Positions 57,155 to 64,000 of a stretch of 64,000 nt of DNA are shown in pieces. Under the pieces are notes generated by a model. That model saw nothing but the letters and a program-made list of their open reading frames with translations, had not been told where the DNA came from and did no database searches. Origin of the DNA: Gammaproteobacteria bacterium (GTDB lineage Bacteria; Pseudomonadota; Gammaproteobacteria; Burkholderiales; Burkholderiaceae_D). The position numbers and the translations under genes were made by a program. The stretch lies in contig CAJCIC010000020.1 in NCBI GenBank assembly GCA_903970185.1, forward strand, positions 81,242 to 145,241, written 5' to 3'. Positions within the stretch are counted from its first letter, which is position 1. Each line of letters opens with the position of its first letter.

Positions 57155-57883
57155 CTAGCCAAGATGGGCGCGAAACTGGGCGAAAAGCCTTTCCCAATGG
57201 CGCTCGGCAGAAGGGCGGTCGTAAATGCCCTCCCGCTTGGGAAATGCGAAGCCGTGATGAGCTCCCGGATACCATTCGAGCCGGTATCGCGTGCCCGCGG
57301 ACTTGAGCTTCTCTTCAATCGTCGCAACCGCTTCAGGAGGCGCCCACTTGTCGATTTCGGCGCACGCCAGGTAGACATCGGCCTTGATGGCCGCGACATG
57401 CAGGTGCGGCGAGTCTTCCCTGTCGGTGACGAGATTGGCACCATAAATCGAGGCCACGGATTTGAAACGGTCCGGAAAGCGGGCGGCGGCCATCAGCACG
57501 AATGGGCCGCTCATGCAATAACCCACGGCGCCAATGCGGCTGCTGTCGGCATCGGGCTGGTGCGAGATGTAGTCGAACATGGCCTCGGTATCCCGCATCA
57601 CCATGTCAATCGACAGCTTGTGCATCAATTCAAACATCCGCGCCATTCCGGCATCATCGCGCACCAGCCTGAATTCCCGCGTTTCGCGATAGTAAAGATT
57701 CGGCAGGACCACGAAATACCCGACCGCGGCAATGCGACGGGCCATGTCATGCAACTCTTCGCGCTTGCCAGGCGCATCCATGTAGAAGAAAACGACCGGG
57801 TGGGCGCCGCCTTCCTCAGGTCGGGTGACGAACGTGTTCATCATGCCGTCGCTCGTCTGGATCTCAATGTCCTGTTCGATCAA
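57155..57883 (-). CDS. Dienelactone hydrolase-family protein
   Basis: A 242-residue alpha/beta hydrolase. IGAVGYCMSGPFVLMAAAR carries the nucleophilic Cys, AEIDKWAPPE the Asp, and YPGAHHGFAFP the His. In ortho-cleavage pathways such enzymes open dienelactones, but no catechol genes are here. TTG at 57883 gives MIEQDIEIQTSDG, the standard family start, and GGAG lies eight bases before it; the GTG at 57913 is less likely. Confidence 0.9.
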   Translation of the reverse strand: MIEQDIEIQTSDGMMNTFVTRPEEGGAHPVVFFYMDAPGKREELHDMARRIAAVGYFVVLPNLYYRETREFRLVRDDAGMARMFELMHKLSIDMVMRDTEAMFDYISHQPDADSSRIGAVGYCMSGPFVLMAAARFPDRFKSVASIYGANLVTDREDSPHLHVAAIKADVYLACAEIDKWAPPEAVATIEEKLKSAGTRYRLEWYPGAHHGFAFPKREGIYDRPSAERHWERLFAQFRAHLG

Positions 57884-57972
57884 TTGCTCATCTCCAAACC
57901 CCTCCAAAAACACTATGTGACCGAACCCGCACCGGCCTTGGCAACCCCTTCGTCTTGAGATCCGGCCCCGCC

Positions 57973-58092
57973 TTAGCAGCCCATCGCGCCGATCAGTTTG
58001 CCTTCCTCGAATAGCGGGATTTCGCCACGTGATGCGATCACGACATGAAGTCTCTTAGCTTCTTGACGGACCAGACTGGATTGCGGATTAAC
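57973..58092 (-). pseudogene. Remnant of a GlcG/HbpS-like heme-binding protein
   Basis: A 39-codon open frame on the minus strand ends in VVIASRGEIPLFEEGKLIGAMGC then a TAA. This matches the C-terminal block of GlcG/HbpS proteins (Gly-rich, Pro-Leu, dG..iGaiG), which normally have about 130 residues. No longer frame can be joined upstream because a TGA precedes it. It is probably a decayed gene fragment. Confidence 0.45.
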
Positions 58093-58106
58093 TCACATCG
58101 ATGGTG

Positions 58107-58994
58107 TCATTGGCAGTTCTCGGGCAAAAAATCGGCAAGCGCGTCTTCTATGATCATGGGGGAAAGATCGTGTCCACCCTGTTCAATATAGCGCGTCGAG
58201 ACTTTCGGCGGTTTGGGAAGCGCAGACAACAGCGATGCCATTGCTGTCGATTGTCGCATTGGAACGGCAGCATCGTCGCGGGCATGAAGAAACAGGGCGC
58301 GGTCCGCGTGCCAGTGATCGACTCGCGTGACCGGCGAGGCCTGGAACTGGTCGCTCGGGGTCGGGGCGAGCGCCTTGACGTACGGAATCAGGACTTCAGG
58401 CAAGTCCTCTGCCGTCAGATCCGTGACGCCGGCCATGTCGATTACGCATCGATATTGAATCTTGGAGTTCGGGTCGGTCGCTTCAAACAGCGCCAGTTGT
58501 CCGCCGGCGGAATGACCTCCGATACTGATAGCGGTAGTGGAGGTGGCATTCGCAAGGGACAAGTGCTCCATCAGATACCTGGTGAATGCCCTTGCATCGT
58601 TCGACGCAGCTGGAAATGGCGCGGGATGCTCCTTTGTGTTCAAGCGGTAGTTGATATTGAACACAACAAAGCCAAGCGCCGCGGCTTGATGACTCACGAC
58701 ACGAGAGAGCCAATCCGATTTGTCTCCGATCGACCAGCCGCCACCATGCAGCCAGATCAGGATGGGATACGGCTTGGACCTGTAATCCACTGGCGCGAAC
58801 AAATCATATGCCTCGGTAGAATTTGCCGCTGGATAGGCAAGGCCGGGCTGAAAGATAACCCGCGCCTTCGAAGCCACGCGCTGACCGTTCGACACGTTCG
58901 CAGTTTGTCGTTCGAACCAGCCATGGTTCAATCCATAGACTGCGATCGAGGACGCGACGAGCACCGAGGTGAAGGTAGCGATAACCTTATTCAT
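58107..58994 (-). CDS. Alpha/beta-hydrolase, esterase/lipase type
   Basis: A 295-residue protein. A hydrophobic N-terminus (VIATFTSVLVASSIAVYGL) may anchor or export it. PILIWLHGGGWSIGDKS is the HGGG oxyanion hole, ISIGGHSAGGQLALFEA carries the nucleophilic Ser (GxSAGG), ALFLHARDDAAVP the Asp, and IEQGGHDL the His. A carboxylesterase is expected. Confidence 0.88.
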   Translation of the reverse strand: MNKVIATFTSVLVASSIAVYGLNHGWFERQTANVSNGQRVASKARVIFQPGLAYPAANSTEAYDLFAPVDYRSKPYPILIWLHGGGWSIGDKSDWLSRVVSHQAAALGFVVFNINYRLNTKEHPAPFPAASNDARAFTRYLMEHLSLANATSTTAISIGGHSAGGQLALFEATDPNSKIQYRCVIDMAGVTDLTAEDLPEVLIPYVKALAPTPSDQFQASPVTRVDHWHADRALFLHARDDAAVPMRQSTAMASLLSALPKPPKVSTRYIEQGGHDLSPMIIEDALADFLPENCQ

Positions 58995-59528
58995 GATGCA
59001 TTTGACGATATCGACATGGGATCAGTATTCGACAAATCCCAGAAGGTCCGCCTTCCAGATCGGCCAACGTCCGGGTGGGGTCGACTCAGGTCGACGAGTC
59101 ATGCAGAATGGCTGAAGCGGCGCTCTCGGCCAGCGGCGGAACGAGCCAGATCTTGCCTCAAAGCGGACGTTGACGTTTTACGGAAAAAGACTACTGCTAG
59201 CTAAATCGTCATCTCGAACGATCAGATCCTACGCCGGCAAAGTTAGAGGACAACCGCACTTCTCGTTGAATCAACGAGTTAGGGCCAGTTACCGCCAAAG
59301 TTACCGTCAAGAAGGGCGGGGAGGTGTTTCGTGATGCAGCACGCGTCTGGTACGCAAATGCGCATTCGGACTTGCCGACTGTCTCCGTAGCGTGACATTG
59401 TCGAATGCGCGACGGCAGCACCACAAGCCCTGAAGTTGTGGTCAGGATTTTCTCGATCAGTCTACGCGCAGGCCATAAAGACGAATCCGGTTTTCGCAAA
59501 ATGCGCTGGGATTGCCTTGTGCCTACTT
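58995..59528. other. Gap, mostly non-coding, with one unusual short frame
   Basis: About 530 bases between the esterase and the antitoxin gene. It contains repeat copy B. A plus-strand frame of 37 codons from about 59288 to 59398 reads KVTVKKGGEVFRDAARVWYA then nine more residues before TGA; it looks protein-like but has no start or known family. A 290-base minus-strand frame here has no supporting signal. Confidence 0.4.
59085..59139. repeat. 55-base dispersed repeat, copy B
   Basis: Same orientation and 46 of 55 bases as copy A at 24971-25025. It lies in non-coding DNA between the esterase and the VapBC module. Both copies sit in accessory patches. Confidence 0.6.
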
Positions 59529-59552
59529 ATTCCTTACTATATAGTAAGGAAT
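59529..59552. promoter_or_regulatory. 24-bp perfect palindrome upstream of the VapBC-like module
   Basis: ATTCCTTACTAT and its reverse complement meet without spacer to give a 24-base perfect palindrome. TTGTGC at 59516-59521 and TATAGT at 59540-59545 make a plausible promoter whose -10 lies inside it. This is the expected operator for the AbrB-type antitoxin. Confidence 0.75.
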
Positions 59553-59579
59553 TGCAGAGCTGCCATTTCGGAGGTGATT

Positions 59580-59822
59580 ATGTCGACGGCCACCATGACC
59601 ACGAAAGGTCAGATCACTGTGCCCGCCGCAGTACGCAGCGCGCTAGGCGTGGAAGCGGGCGATCGCGTCGAGTTTATTCAGATTGAGCCAGGTAGATTCG
59701 AATTGGTTGCCGCAACGGGATCTGTCACGATTTTGAAGGGAATGCTGCGTAAGCCCGCCAAACCGGTGAGCGTCGAAGAAATGAATCGGGCGATCTCGGC
59801 ACAAGGAGCCAAGGCGAAATGA
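59580..59822 (+). CDS. AbrB/MazE-type antitoxin (VapB-like)
   Basis: An 80-residue swapped-hairpin DNA-binding protein. MTTKGQITVPAAVRSALGV and GDRVEFIQIEPGRFELV form the AbrB domain; the C-terminal arm (KPAKPVSVEEMNRAISAQG) should bind the toxin. GGAGGTGATT lies just before the ATG, a very strong ribosome site. It overlaps the toxin by four bases. Confidence 0.9.
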   Translation: MSTATMTTKGQITVPAAVRSALGVEAGDRVEFIQIEPGRFELVAATGSVTILKGMLRKPAKPVSVEEMNRAISAQGAKAK

Positions 59823-60214
59823 TTGGTTTGGACACTAACGTCCTTGTACGGTATGTCGCTCAAGACGACCCCAGGCAGTCTCCCAATGCAACACGATTGA
59901 TTGAGACATTGACGCCTCAGGCTCCGGGATTCGTAGGAATCGTGGCGTTAATTGAGCTCGTTTGGGTTATGACGAGCTGCTACGGAAGTACGAGGGAGGA
60001 TCTATGCGAAATCTTGGAGGCGATGTTTCGCGCAAAAGAACTAGTGATCGACCGGGCTGATACCGTTTGGAAAGCGTTGCGGAAGTTTCGAGAAGGCAAA
60101 GCGGATTTCGCGGACTGCGTCATCGAATGTACGGGGTCTGAAGCCGGTTGTGAGCATACTCTTACATTTGACAGGGATGCCGCAAAATGGTGTGGCATGC
60201 GATTTATTCAGTGA
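59819..60214 (+). CDS. PIN-domain RNase toxin (VapC-like)
   Basis: A 131-residue PIN nuclease. MIGLDTNVLVRYVAQDDP has the first acidic residue, IVALIELVWVMTSCYG the second, and ADFADCVIECTG and TFDRDAAKWCG the third and fourth. Members cut RNA, often tRNA. ATG overlaps the antitoxin stop as ATGA. Confidence 0.92.
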   Translation: MIGLDTNVLVRYVAQDDPRQSPNATRLIETLTPQAPGFVGIVALIELVWVMTSCYGSTREDLCEILEAMFRAKELVIDRADTVWKALRKFREGKADFADCVIECTGSEAGCEHTLTFDRDAAKWCGMRFIQ

Positions 60215-60290
60215 CGCAGCTCGGCCAAAAGCAGCCGGTGGGAAGCGCGAGTTGAAAGCAGACTATCGAGCTTGAATAGGATCTCCAGGA

Positions 60291-60833
60291 ATGGATTCCC
60301 TTCCGCAATCGAGTAGAACCAAGCCGCGGCGAGTTGGGTTGCGCTCGCTCCAACTTTGTGCCGTTTTTCTCATGTTATCTGCCCCAATCTTTGCCGCGGC
60401 ATCGTCGCAGTGCGAAGCAGTGCTTGGGTCTCTGCAACGGGTTGACGCAGTTCCTAATCATTCGTTCTCGGACTGGACAGTTGGGGCTACGCGTTCCAGC
60501 GAAGAGGCCGTGTTTGTCGCTGGTTCGCACTACATCAAGACCGGAGGTAGATGGTCACGCCAGGCACTTGATTTTCGGCTTTCGTCAAATGAGGAGATAG
60601 CCGAGTCTAAGAATAAATGTCAGCTAATTCGGAGCGAAGTAGTCGCGGGGCAAGATGCGTTCTTATATTCGATGCAACCAATTGGTACCGAAATCCCGTT
60701 TAGCAACTTCGTCGTCTGGATATCGAAGGCAAGTGGTCTGCCACTTAGAGAAGAGATAACGATAGATACCCCGATGTCCACGTCCGTGGTTACGACTTGG
60801 GAATACGAAAATGTGACGGTGCCCGACCTGTGA
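60291..60833 (+). CDS. Exported hypothetical protein
   Basis: A 180-residue protein with a signal peptide (hydrophobic LCAVFLMLSAPIFAA, cleaved near AAASSQ). The mature part is beta-rich and ends VVTTWEYENVTVPDL, with some likeness to small LolA-like outer-membrane-sorting folds. No named family is assigned. AGGA lies before the ATG. Codon use is lower in GC than core genes. Confidence 0.65.
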   Translation: MDSLPQSSRTKPRRVGLRSLQLCAVFLMLSAPIFAAASSQCEAVLGSLQRVDAVPNHSFSDWTVGATRSSEEAVFVAGSHYIKTGGRWSRQALDFRLSSNEEIAESKNKCQLIRSEVVAGQDAFLYSMQPIGTEIPFSNFVVWISKASGLPLREEITIDTPMSTSVVTTWEYENVTVPDL

Positions 60834-61138
60834 GTGTGCACGAACAGTTCGACTGGTCTTCGATTTTGGGCCAATGATTTAAGGAATTGCCGTCGTTTCA
60901 TTGTAGAAGAGGGGGTTTGCGCGTAGCGTGTGGTCTCAGGCGCTGGACCTGCTACGAACGTCTGCTTATATGTTTGGCTGCCGGCAGCTATGGGTCGATA
61001 GCCGTTACCCGATGCTCATCGCCGTTAAGTTCATTGAGCGATATTCGTAGCGACTGGGCACCGAAGCCGCTCATCTGGTGCCGACTCTTGGATTGCTCAA
61101 AATCATAATCGAGTGGTGGAGAAGAGTAAGCGTCATTT

Positions 61139-61168
61139 GAAGGCCGTCTACCGGCCTTCGTAGTTTTT
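61139..61168 (+). terminator. Terminator-like hairpin near the left IS66 end
   Basis: GAAGGCCG and CGGCCTTC around a 5-base loop are followed by GTAGTTTTTG. It would stop transcription from entering the element from the left. A second inverted repeat, GTGTCCGC (61201-61208) and GCGGACAC (61218-61225), lies in the tnpA leader. Confidence 0.55.
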
Positions 61169-61233
61169 GTTCAGGATACGTGTCCAGCGGTCAGAATCAG
61201 GTGTCCGCCTAATTTAAGCGGACACGATCGTCG

Positions 61234-61593
61234 ATGGACACTGCGGCAGCCCCAAAGCGCAAACGAAGAAGCTACACGCGGGCCTGGAGGCAGTCGATCG
61301 TCGAATTGGCTCTGGCGCCTGGCGCGTCGGTGGCACGCATTGCCCGCGAGCACGACTTGAATGCCAACCAGGTGTTCAAATGGATCCGCCAAAACCAGCA
61401 AGGCAGTCTAGCCGATTCTAAATCGGCGCTGGTACCGGTGCGGATTGATGACTCGGGGAATGCGGCCCATCCGGAAGAAGCAGCGTCGGCGAGCGAAGGT
61501 CAGATGACCGTTGAACTCCGTGGCGGGCAGGTCCACATCAATGGTCCTGCAGATCCAACAACCTTGCGCGTCGTGTTGGAGATGCTGCGCTGA
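61234..61593 (+). CDS. IS66 TnpA (Orf1) protein
   Basis: A 119-residue HTH protein of IS66 elements. TRAWRQSIVELALAPGASVA and REHDLNANQVFKWIRQNQQ are the transposase_8-like DNA-binding helix-turn-helix. It overlaps tnpB at TGATG. It is needed with TnpB for IS66 transposition. Confidence 0.9.
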   Translation: MDTAAAPKRKRRSYTRAWRQSIVELALAPGASVARIAREHDLNANQVFKWIRQNQQGSLADSKSALVPVRIDDSGNAAHPEEAASASEGQMTVELRGGQVHINGPADPTTLRVVLEMLR

Positions 61594-61940
61594 TGCTGGC
61601 ACTGCGCACTGGGACTCGGATCTGGATCGCGGCAGGTGTCACGGACATGCGCAAGGGTCTCGATGGGTTGGCCGCGTTAGTTCAAGAGACGTTGAAGGAG
61701 AATCCCTTCTCGGGGCAACTGTTTGCGTTCCGCGGCAAGCGTGGTCATCTGGTCAAGCTGCTGTGGTGGGACGGCGATGGTCTGTGCCTGTTCGTCAAGC
61801 GACTCGAGCGTGGACGATTCGTATGGCCTCAAGCAAATGACGGCTCGGTTGCGCTGACGACCGCGCAGCTCTCGATGTTGTTGGAAGGCATTGATTGGCG
61901 TCGACCTGAACGCACTTGGCAGCCCGAGAAGGCAGCATAA
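61593..61940 (+). CDS. IS66 TnpB (Orf2) protein
   Basis: A 115-residue IS66 Orf2 accessory protein. IWIAAGVTDMRKGLDGLAAL, FAFRGKRGHLVKLLWWDGDG and KRLERGRFVWP are the family signatures. It is intact, with the start overlapping the tnpA stop. Confidence 0.95.
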   Translation: MLALRTGTRIWIAAGVTDMRKGLDGLAALVQETLKENPFSGQLFAFRGKRGHLVKLLWWDGDGLCLFVKRLERGRFVWPQANDGSVALTTAQLSMLLEGIDWRRPERTWQPEKAA

Positions 61941-62004
61941 AACATTGCTCTCGTCGCGCTAAAAAGACATGGAAATCTCGCGCATCGTCTCCTAGAATAA
62001 AAGC

Positions 62005-63567
62005 GTGACGACGCCTAGCAACGCGCTGCCAAACGACATCGAAACGCTCAAGCGTTGGGTCGGCATCCGCGACGAAATGATCGTCAAACTGATGGCAGAG
62101 ATCGCGCGCATGAAGCGCTGGCAATACGGTCGGTCATCAGAGCGCAGCGACAACACGCTGGCACAAATGCAGCTGCGTCTCGATGACTTGATCGGCCAAC
62201 TGGCTGCGCCACCTGAGCCAGCTCCCGGCGTGCCCACGGCACCTGTGGCCGATTCAACAAGTAAACCTAATTTGCACAGCGTCAAAGGCACGCGCCGTGT
62301 ACCTCGCTCGTTTCCAGAGCATCTGCCGCGCGAGACGGTGACGCACACGCCGAGCGTGTGCGACTGCCCGGACTGTGGTGGCAAGTTACGCACGTTTGGC
62401 GAAGACGTCTCAGAAATGCTGGAGATGGTGCCGAGCTACTTCAAGGTCATCCGTCATGTGCGCCCCAAGCTCGCATGTGTGGCTTGCTCGCGCGTGATTC
62501 AGAGCGCCGCACCTTCGCGCCCGATCGAGCGTGGCATGGCCGGTCCCGGACTGCTGGCGCAAGTGATCGTCGCAAAATATGCAGACCACTGCCCGCTCTA
62601 TCGTCAGGAGAACATCTATCGTCGCGCGGGGATCCAGCTTGATCGGTCGATGCTGGCCGACTGGGTCAAGGAAACGGCGCGACTGCTCGCGCCTTTGGCT
62701 GATGCGTTAGGTCGTTACGTCCTTGCCGCCGAAAAAATCCATGGCGACGACACGCCAGTACCGGTGCTTGATCCTGGACGAGGGAAGACCAAGACTGGCC
62801 GGATATGGACCTACGTCCGGGACGATCGACCGAGTGGGAGCCATGATCCGCCGGCGGTCTGGTATCGCTACTCGCCGGACCGCAAAGGGATTCGACCGCA
62901 GACGCATTTACGAGACTTCCGTGGCATCTTGCAAGCCGATGCCTACGCTGGGTTCGCGCCGCTCTACCAAAGTGGAGCGGTGGTCGAGGCAGCATGCTGG
63001 GCCCATGCACGACGCAAGTTCTACGATGTTCACGTTGCCGACCGGTCGCCGATCGCGGCAGAGGCCCTACGGCGCATTGGGCTGCTGTATGCCATCGAGC
63101 GCGAGATCCGCGGCCGCAGCCCCGAAGAACGCCGCCAGGTTCGAGTACAGCAAAGCGCGTCAGTCCTCGACGAACTGCACGGGTGGCTGACCGCGACGCT
63201 GGGCCTGGTCTCGGCACGCTCTGAGCTGGCGAAGGCAATTCACTACACGCTAGTGCGCTGGACGGCACTGACGCGTTTCAAAGATGACGGGCGCATCGAG
63301 ATCGATAACAATAGCGCAGAGCGCTCGATTCGGCCGGTCGTGCTGGGACGCCGCAACTACCTGTTCGCTGGTTCCGATGGCGGTGGAGAGAGTGCAGCGA
63401 ACATTTATAGCCTGATCGGCTCCGCATTGCTCAATGGCATCGAGCCTTACCGGTATCTGCGAGAGGTGCTGACGCATATCGCAGACCATCCGATCAACCG
63501 CATCACCGAGCTGTTGCCGTGGAACGTTGCCGAACGACTGGTGCTGAACGAAAGCCTAGCTGCTTAG
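62005..63567 (+). CDS. IS66 TnpC transposase (DDE)
   Basis: A 520-residue IS66 transposase from GTG at 62005. A leucine-zipper-like N-terminus and WQYGRSSER precede a CDCPDCGGKL zinc-finger-like block; IHGDDTPVPVLDPGRGKTKT, ILQADAYAGF and NNSAERSIRPVVLGRRNYLFAG hold the DDE residues. It is full length, so the element may be active if both ends exist. Confidence 0.95.
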   Translation: MTTPSNALPNDIETLKRWVGIRDEMIVKLMAEIARMKRWQYGRSSERSDNTLAQMQLRLDDLIGQLAAPPEPAPGVPTAPVADSTSKPNLHSVKGTRRVPRSFPEHLPRETVTHTPSVCDCPDCGGKLRTFGEDVSEMLEMVPSYFKVIRHVRPKLACVACSRVIQSAAPSRPIERGMAGPGLLAQVIVAKYADHCPLYRQENIYRRAGIQLDRSMLADWVKETARLLAPLADALGRYVLAAEKIHGDDTPVPVLDPGRGKTKTGRIWTYVRDDRPSGSHDPPAVWYRYSPDRKGIRPQTHLRDFRGILQADAYAGFAPLYQSGAVVEAACWAHARRKFYDVHVADRSPIAAEALRRIGLLYAIEREIRGRSPEERRQVRVQQSASVLDELHGWLTATLGLVSARSELAKAIHYTLVRWTALTRFKDDGRIEIDNNSAERSIRPVVLGRRNYLFAGSDGGGESAANIYSLIGSALLNGIEPYRYLREVLTHIADHPINRITELLPWNVAERLVLNESLAA

Positions 63568-63601
63568 CGGTTGAACTGCGGCTGAACGGCGTCAACATCC
63601 G

Positions 63602-64000
63602 ATGATGAGCATCGAGCAACTGGCGAAGCTGGTTGAGGCCTTGCCGGAGGCGCAGACGCTCGACCTGTATCGGCTGGAATACGCGATCCAGTCCTTGCGC
63701 AGTGAACCCCGTCGGACTCTTGCGATTCGTACCCGAGTCCATCTCGGCATGACGGTTCGCTTCTTTAACGCCATCGATGGAAACCACCTCAGCGGCCAGA
63801 TCGTCGCGATGCACGACGTCGATCTCTCGATAAAAGTACCTGCAGAAAACCGACGCTATACGGGCGTACCGTACGCCGCACTTGACCTGGAAGGCGCGAC
63901 AGAAGAACTTACTCCCGTGATCGATCAAGAAGAGCCGCCGCCGCGACAGGCTAAACAAAAAAGCCGCTCTGACTTCCGAGTTGGCGACAGCGTCAGCTTC
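63602..64000 (+). CDS. Unidentified ORF after IS66 tnpC, 3' end outside window
   Basis: An ATG at 63602 begins a frame that stays open for 133 codons to the window end. It begins MMSIEQLAKLVEALPEAQTL, then HLGMTVRFFNAIDGNHLSGQ with IVAMHDVDLSIKVP, and later FRVGDSVSF. Both GMTVRF and GDSVSF look like starts of small beta-barrel (KOW/SH3-like) repeats, so the protein may hold two copies. It starts 34 bases after tnpC, before any right IS end, and could be a passenger gene or a gene next to the element. Confidence 0.55.
   Translation, partial: MMSIEQLAKLVEALPEAQTLDLYRLEYAIQSLRSEPRRTLAIRTRVHLGMTVRFFNAIDGNHLSGQIVAMHDVDLSIKVPAENRRYTGVPYAALDLEGATEELTPVIDQEEPPPRQAKQKSRSDFRVGDSVSF

Larger units (their letters stand above)
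61126..64000 (+). mobile_element. IS66-family insertion sequence, right end outside window
   Basis: Three transposase genes in the IS66 order tnpA-tnpB-tnpC are present. The left end is placed at GTAAGCGTC (61126), the usual IS66 terminal sequence. A terminator-like hairpin and an 8-bp inverted repeat lie between it and tnpA. No matching GACGCTTAC is found after tnpC up to base 64000, so the right end lies beyond the window or was lost. The flanking VapBC and exported genes make this an accessory region. Confidence 0.7.

Noticed and set aside
59209..59499. A 96-codon minus-strand frame
   Set aside because: No start signal or domain, and it overlaps the promoter region of the VapBC-like module.
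60887..61108. A 73-codon plus-strand frame before the IS66 end
   Set aside because: Many Cys, Ser and Trp, no ribosome site and no recognisable family; it is treated as non-coding.
61126..61240. Possible CRISPR or short tandem array from the closely spaced inverted repeats
   Set aside because: Only two unrelated inverted repeats are present, with no repeated units or spacers; they fit IS66 leader structure.

Overview
The window is GC-rich, densely coded chromosomal DNA from a betaproteobacterium, probably in or near Burkholderiales. This rests on the rpsU-yqeY-dnaG-rpoD block with a very long Ala/Lys-rich RpoD N-terminus, RhlE, GluQ-RS, a bacterial TPR/SPINDLY glycosyltransferase, tripartite-efflux and Leu-type solute-binding proteins, and many small orphan families. 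No rRNA genes and no CRISPR array were seen. One tRNA gene with a CAT anticodon is present. The species cannot be named from the sequence alone.

Layout. 0-9.4 kb: housekeeping and mixed metabolism (GluQ-RS, CoA-binding protein, RhlE helicase, omega-aminotransferase, VOC protein, methyltransferases, acid phosphatase). 9.6-15.4 kb, minus strand: the macromolecular-synthesis block rpsU, yqeY, dnaG, rpoD and the tRNA, with recognisable promoters and terminators. 15.5-20 kb, minus strand: flavoprotein, FAH-family hydrolase, recG, ridA. 20.2-24.9 kb, plus strand: an APC/KimA-like permease, a membrane adenylate cyclase of the 7TMR-DISM type, a possible 29-codon coupled ORF and an exported protein. 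24.9-26.9 kb is a lower-GC accessory patch with a BrnTA toxin-antitoxin pair. 26.9-42 kb: a TPR/GT41 protein, GNAT, tandem DUF1488-like proteins, an AAA+ ATPase, an orphan outer-membrane efflux lipoprotein, CoA-thioester and arylamine enzymes, Leu-type and polar-amino-acid ABC parts, MBL hydrolase, SDR and amidase. 42.5-48.4 kb: a tightly overlapping operon of class V aminotransferase, MFS transporter and a fused FAD/Fe-S D-2-hydroxyacid dehydrogenase. 48.4-54 kb: membrane C13 (caspase-like) peptidase, TonB-like protein, aldo-keto reductase, solute-binding lipoprotein and HpaI-type aldolase. 54-56.4 kb: two divergent citrate-synthase-family genes, one carrying an N-terminal HTH, with striking palindromes between them. 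56.4-64 kb: oxygenase, dienelactone hydrolase, a GlcG/HbpS remnant and an esterase, then an accessory end with a VapBC-type module and an IS66-family element whose right end is not in the window.

How it works together. Most genes are ordinary. The best leads for something less described are four: the HTH-citrate synthase/citrate synthase pair with its tandem palindromic operator; the IS66 element followed by an extra open reading frame that may be cargo; the permease-cyclase-micro-ORF unit; and the aminotransferase-MFS-YdiJ-like operon. Three paralogous DUF1488-like small proteins and two toxin-antitoxin modules with promoter-overlapping palindromes are also noted. Function calls come from reading motifs by eye; no database search was run.
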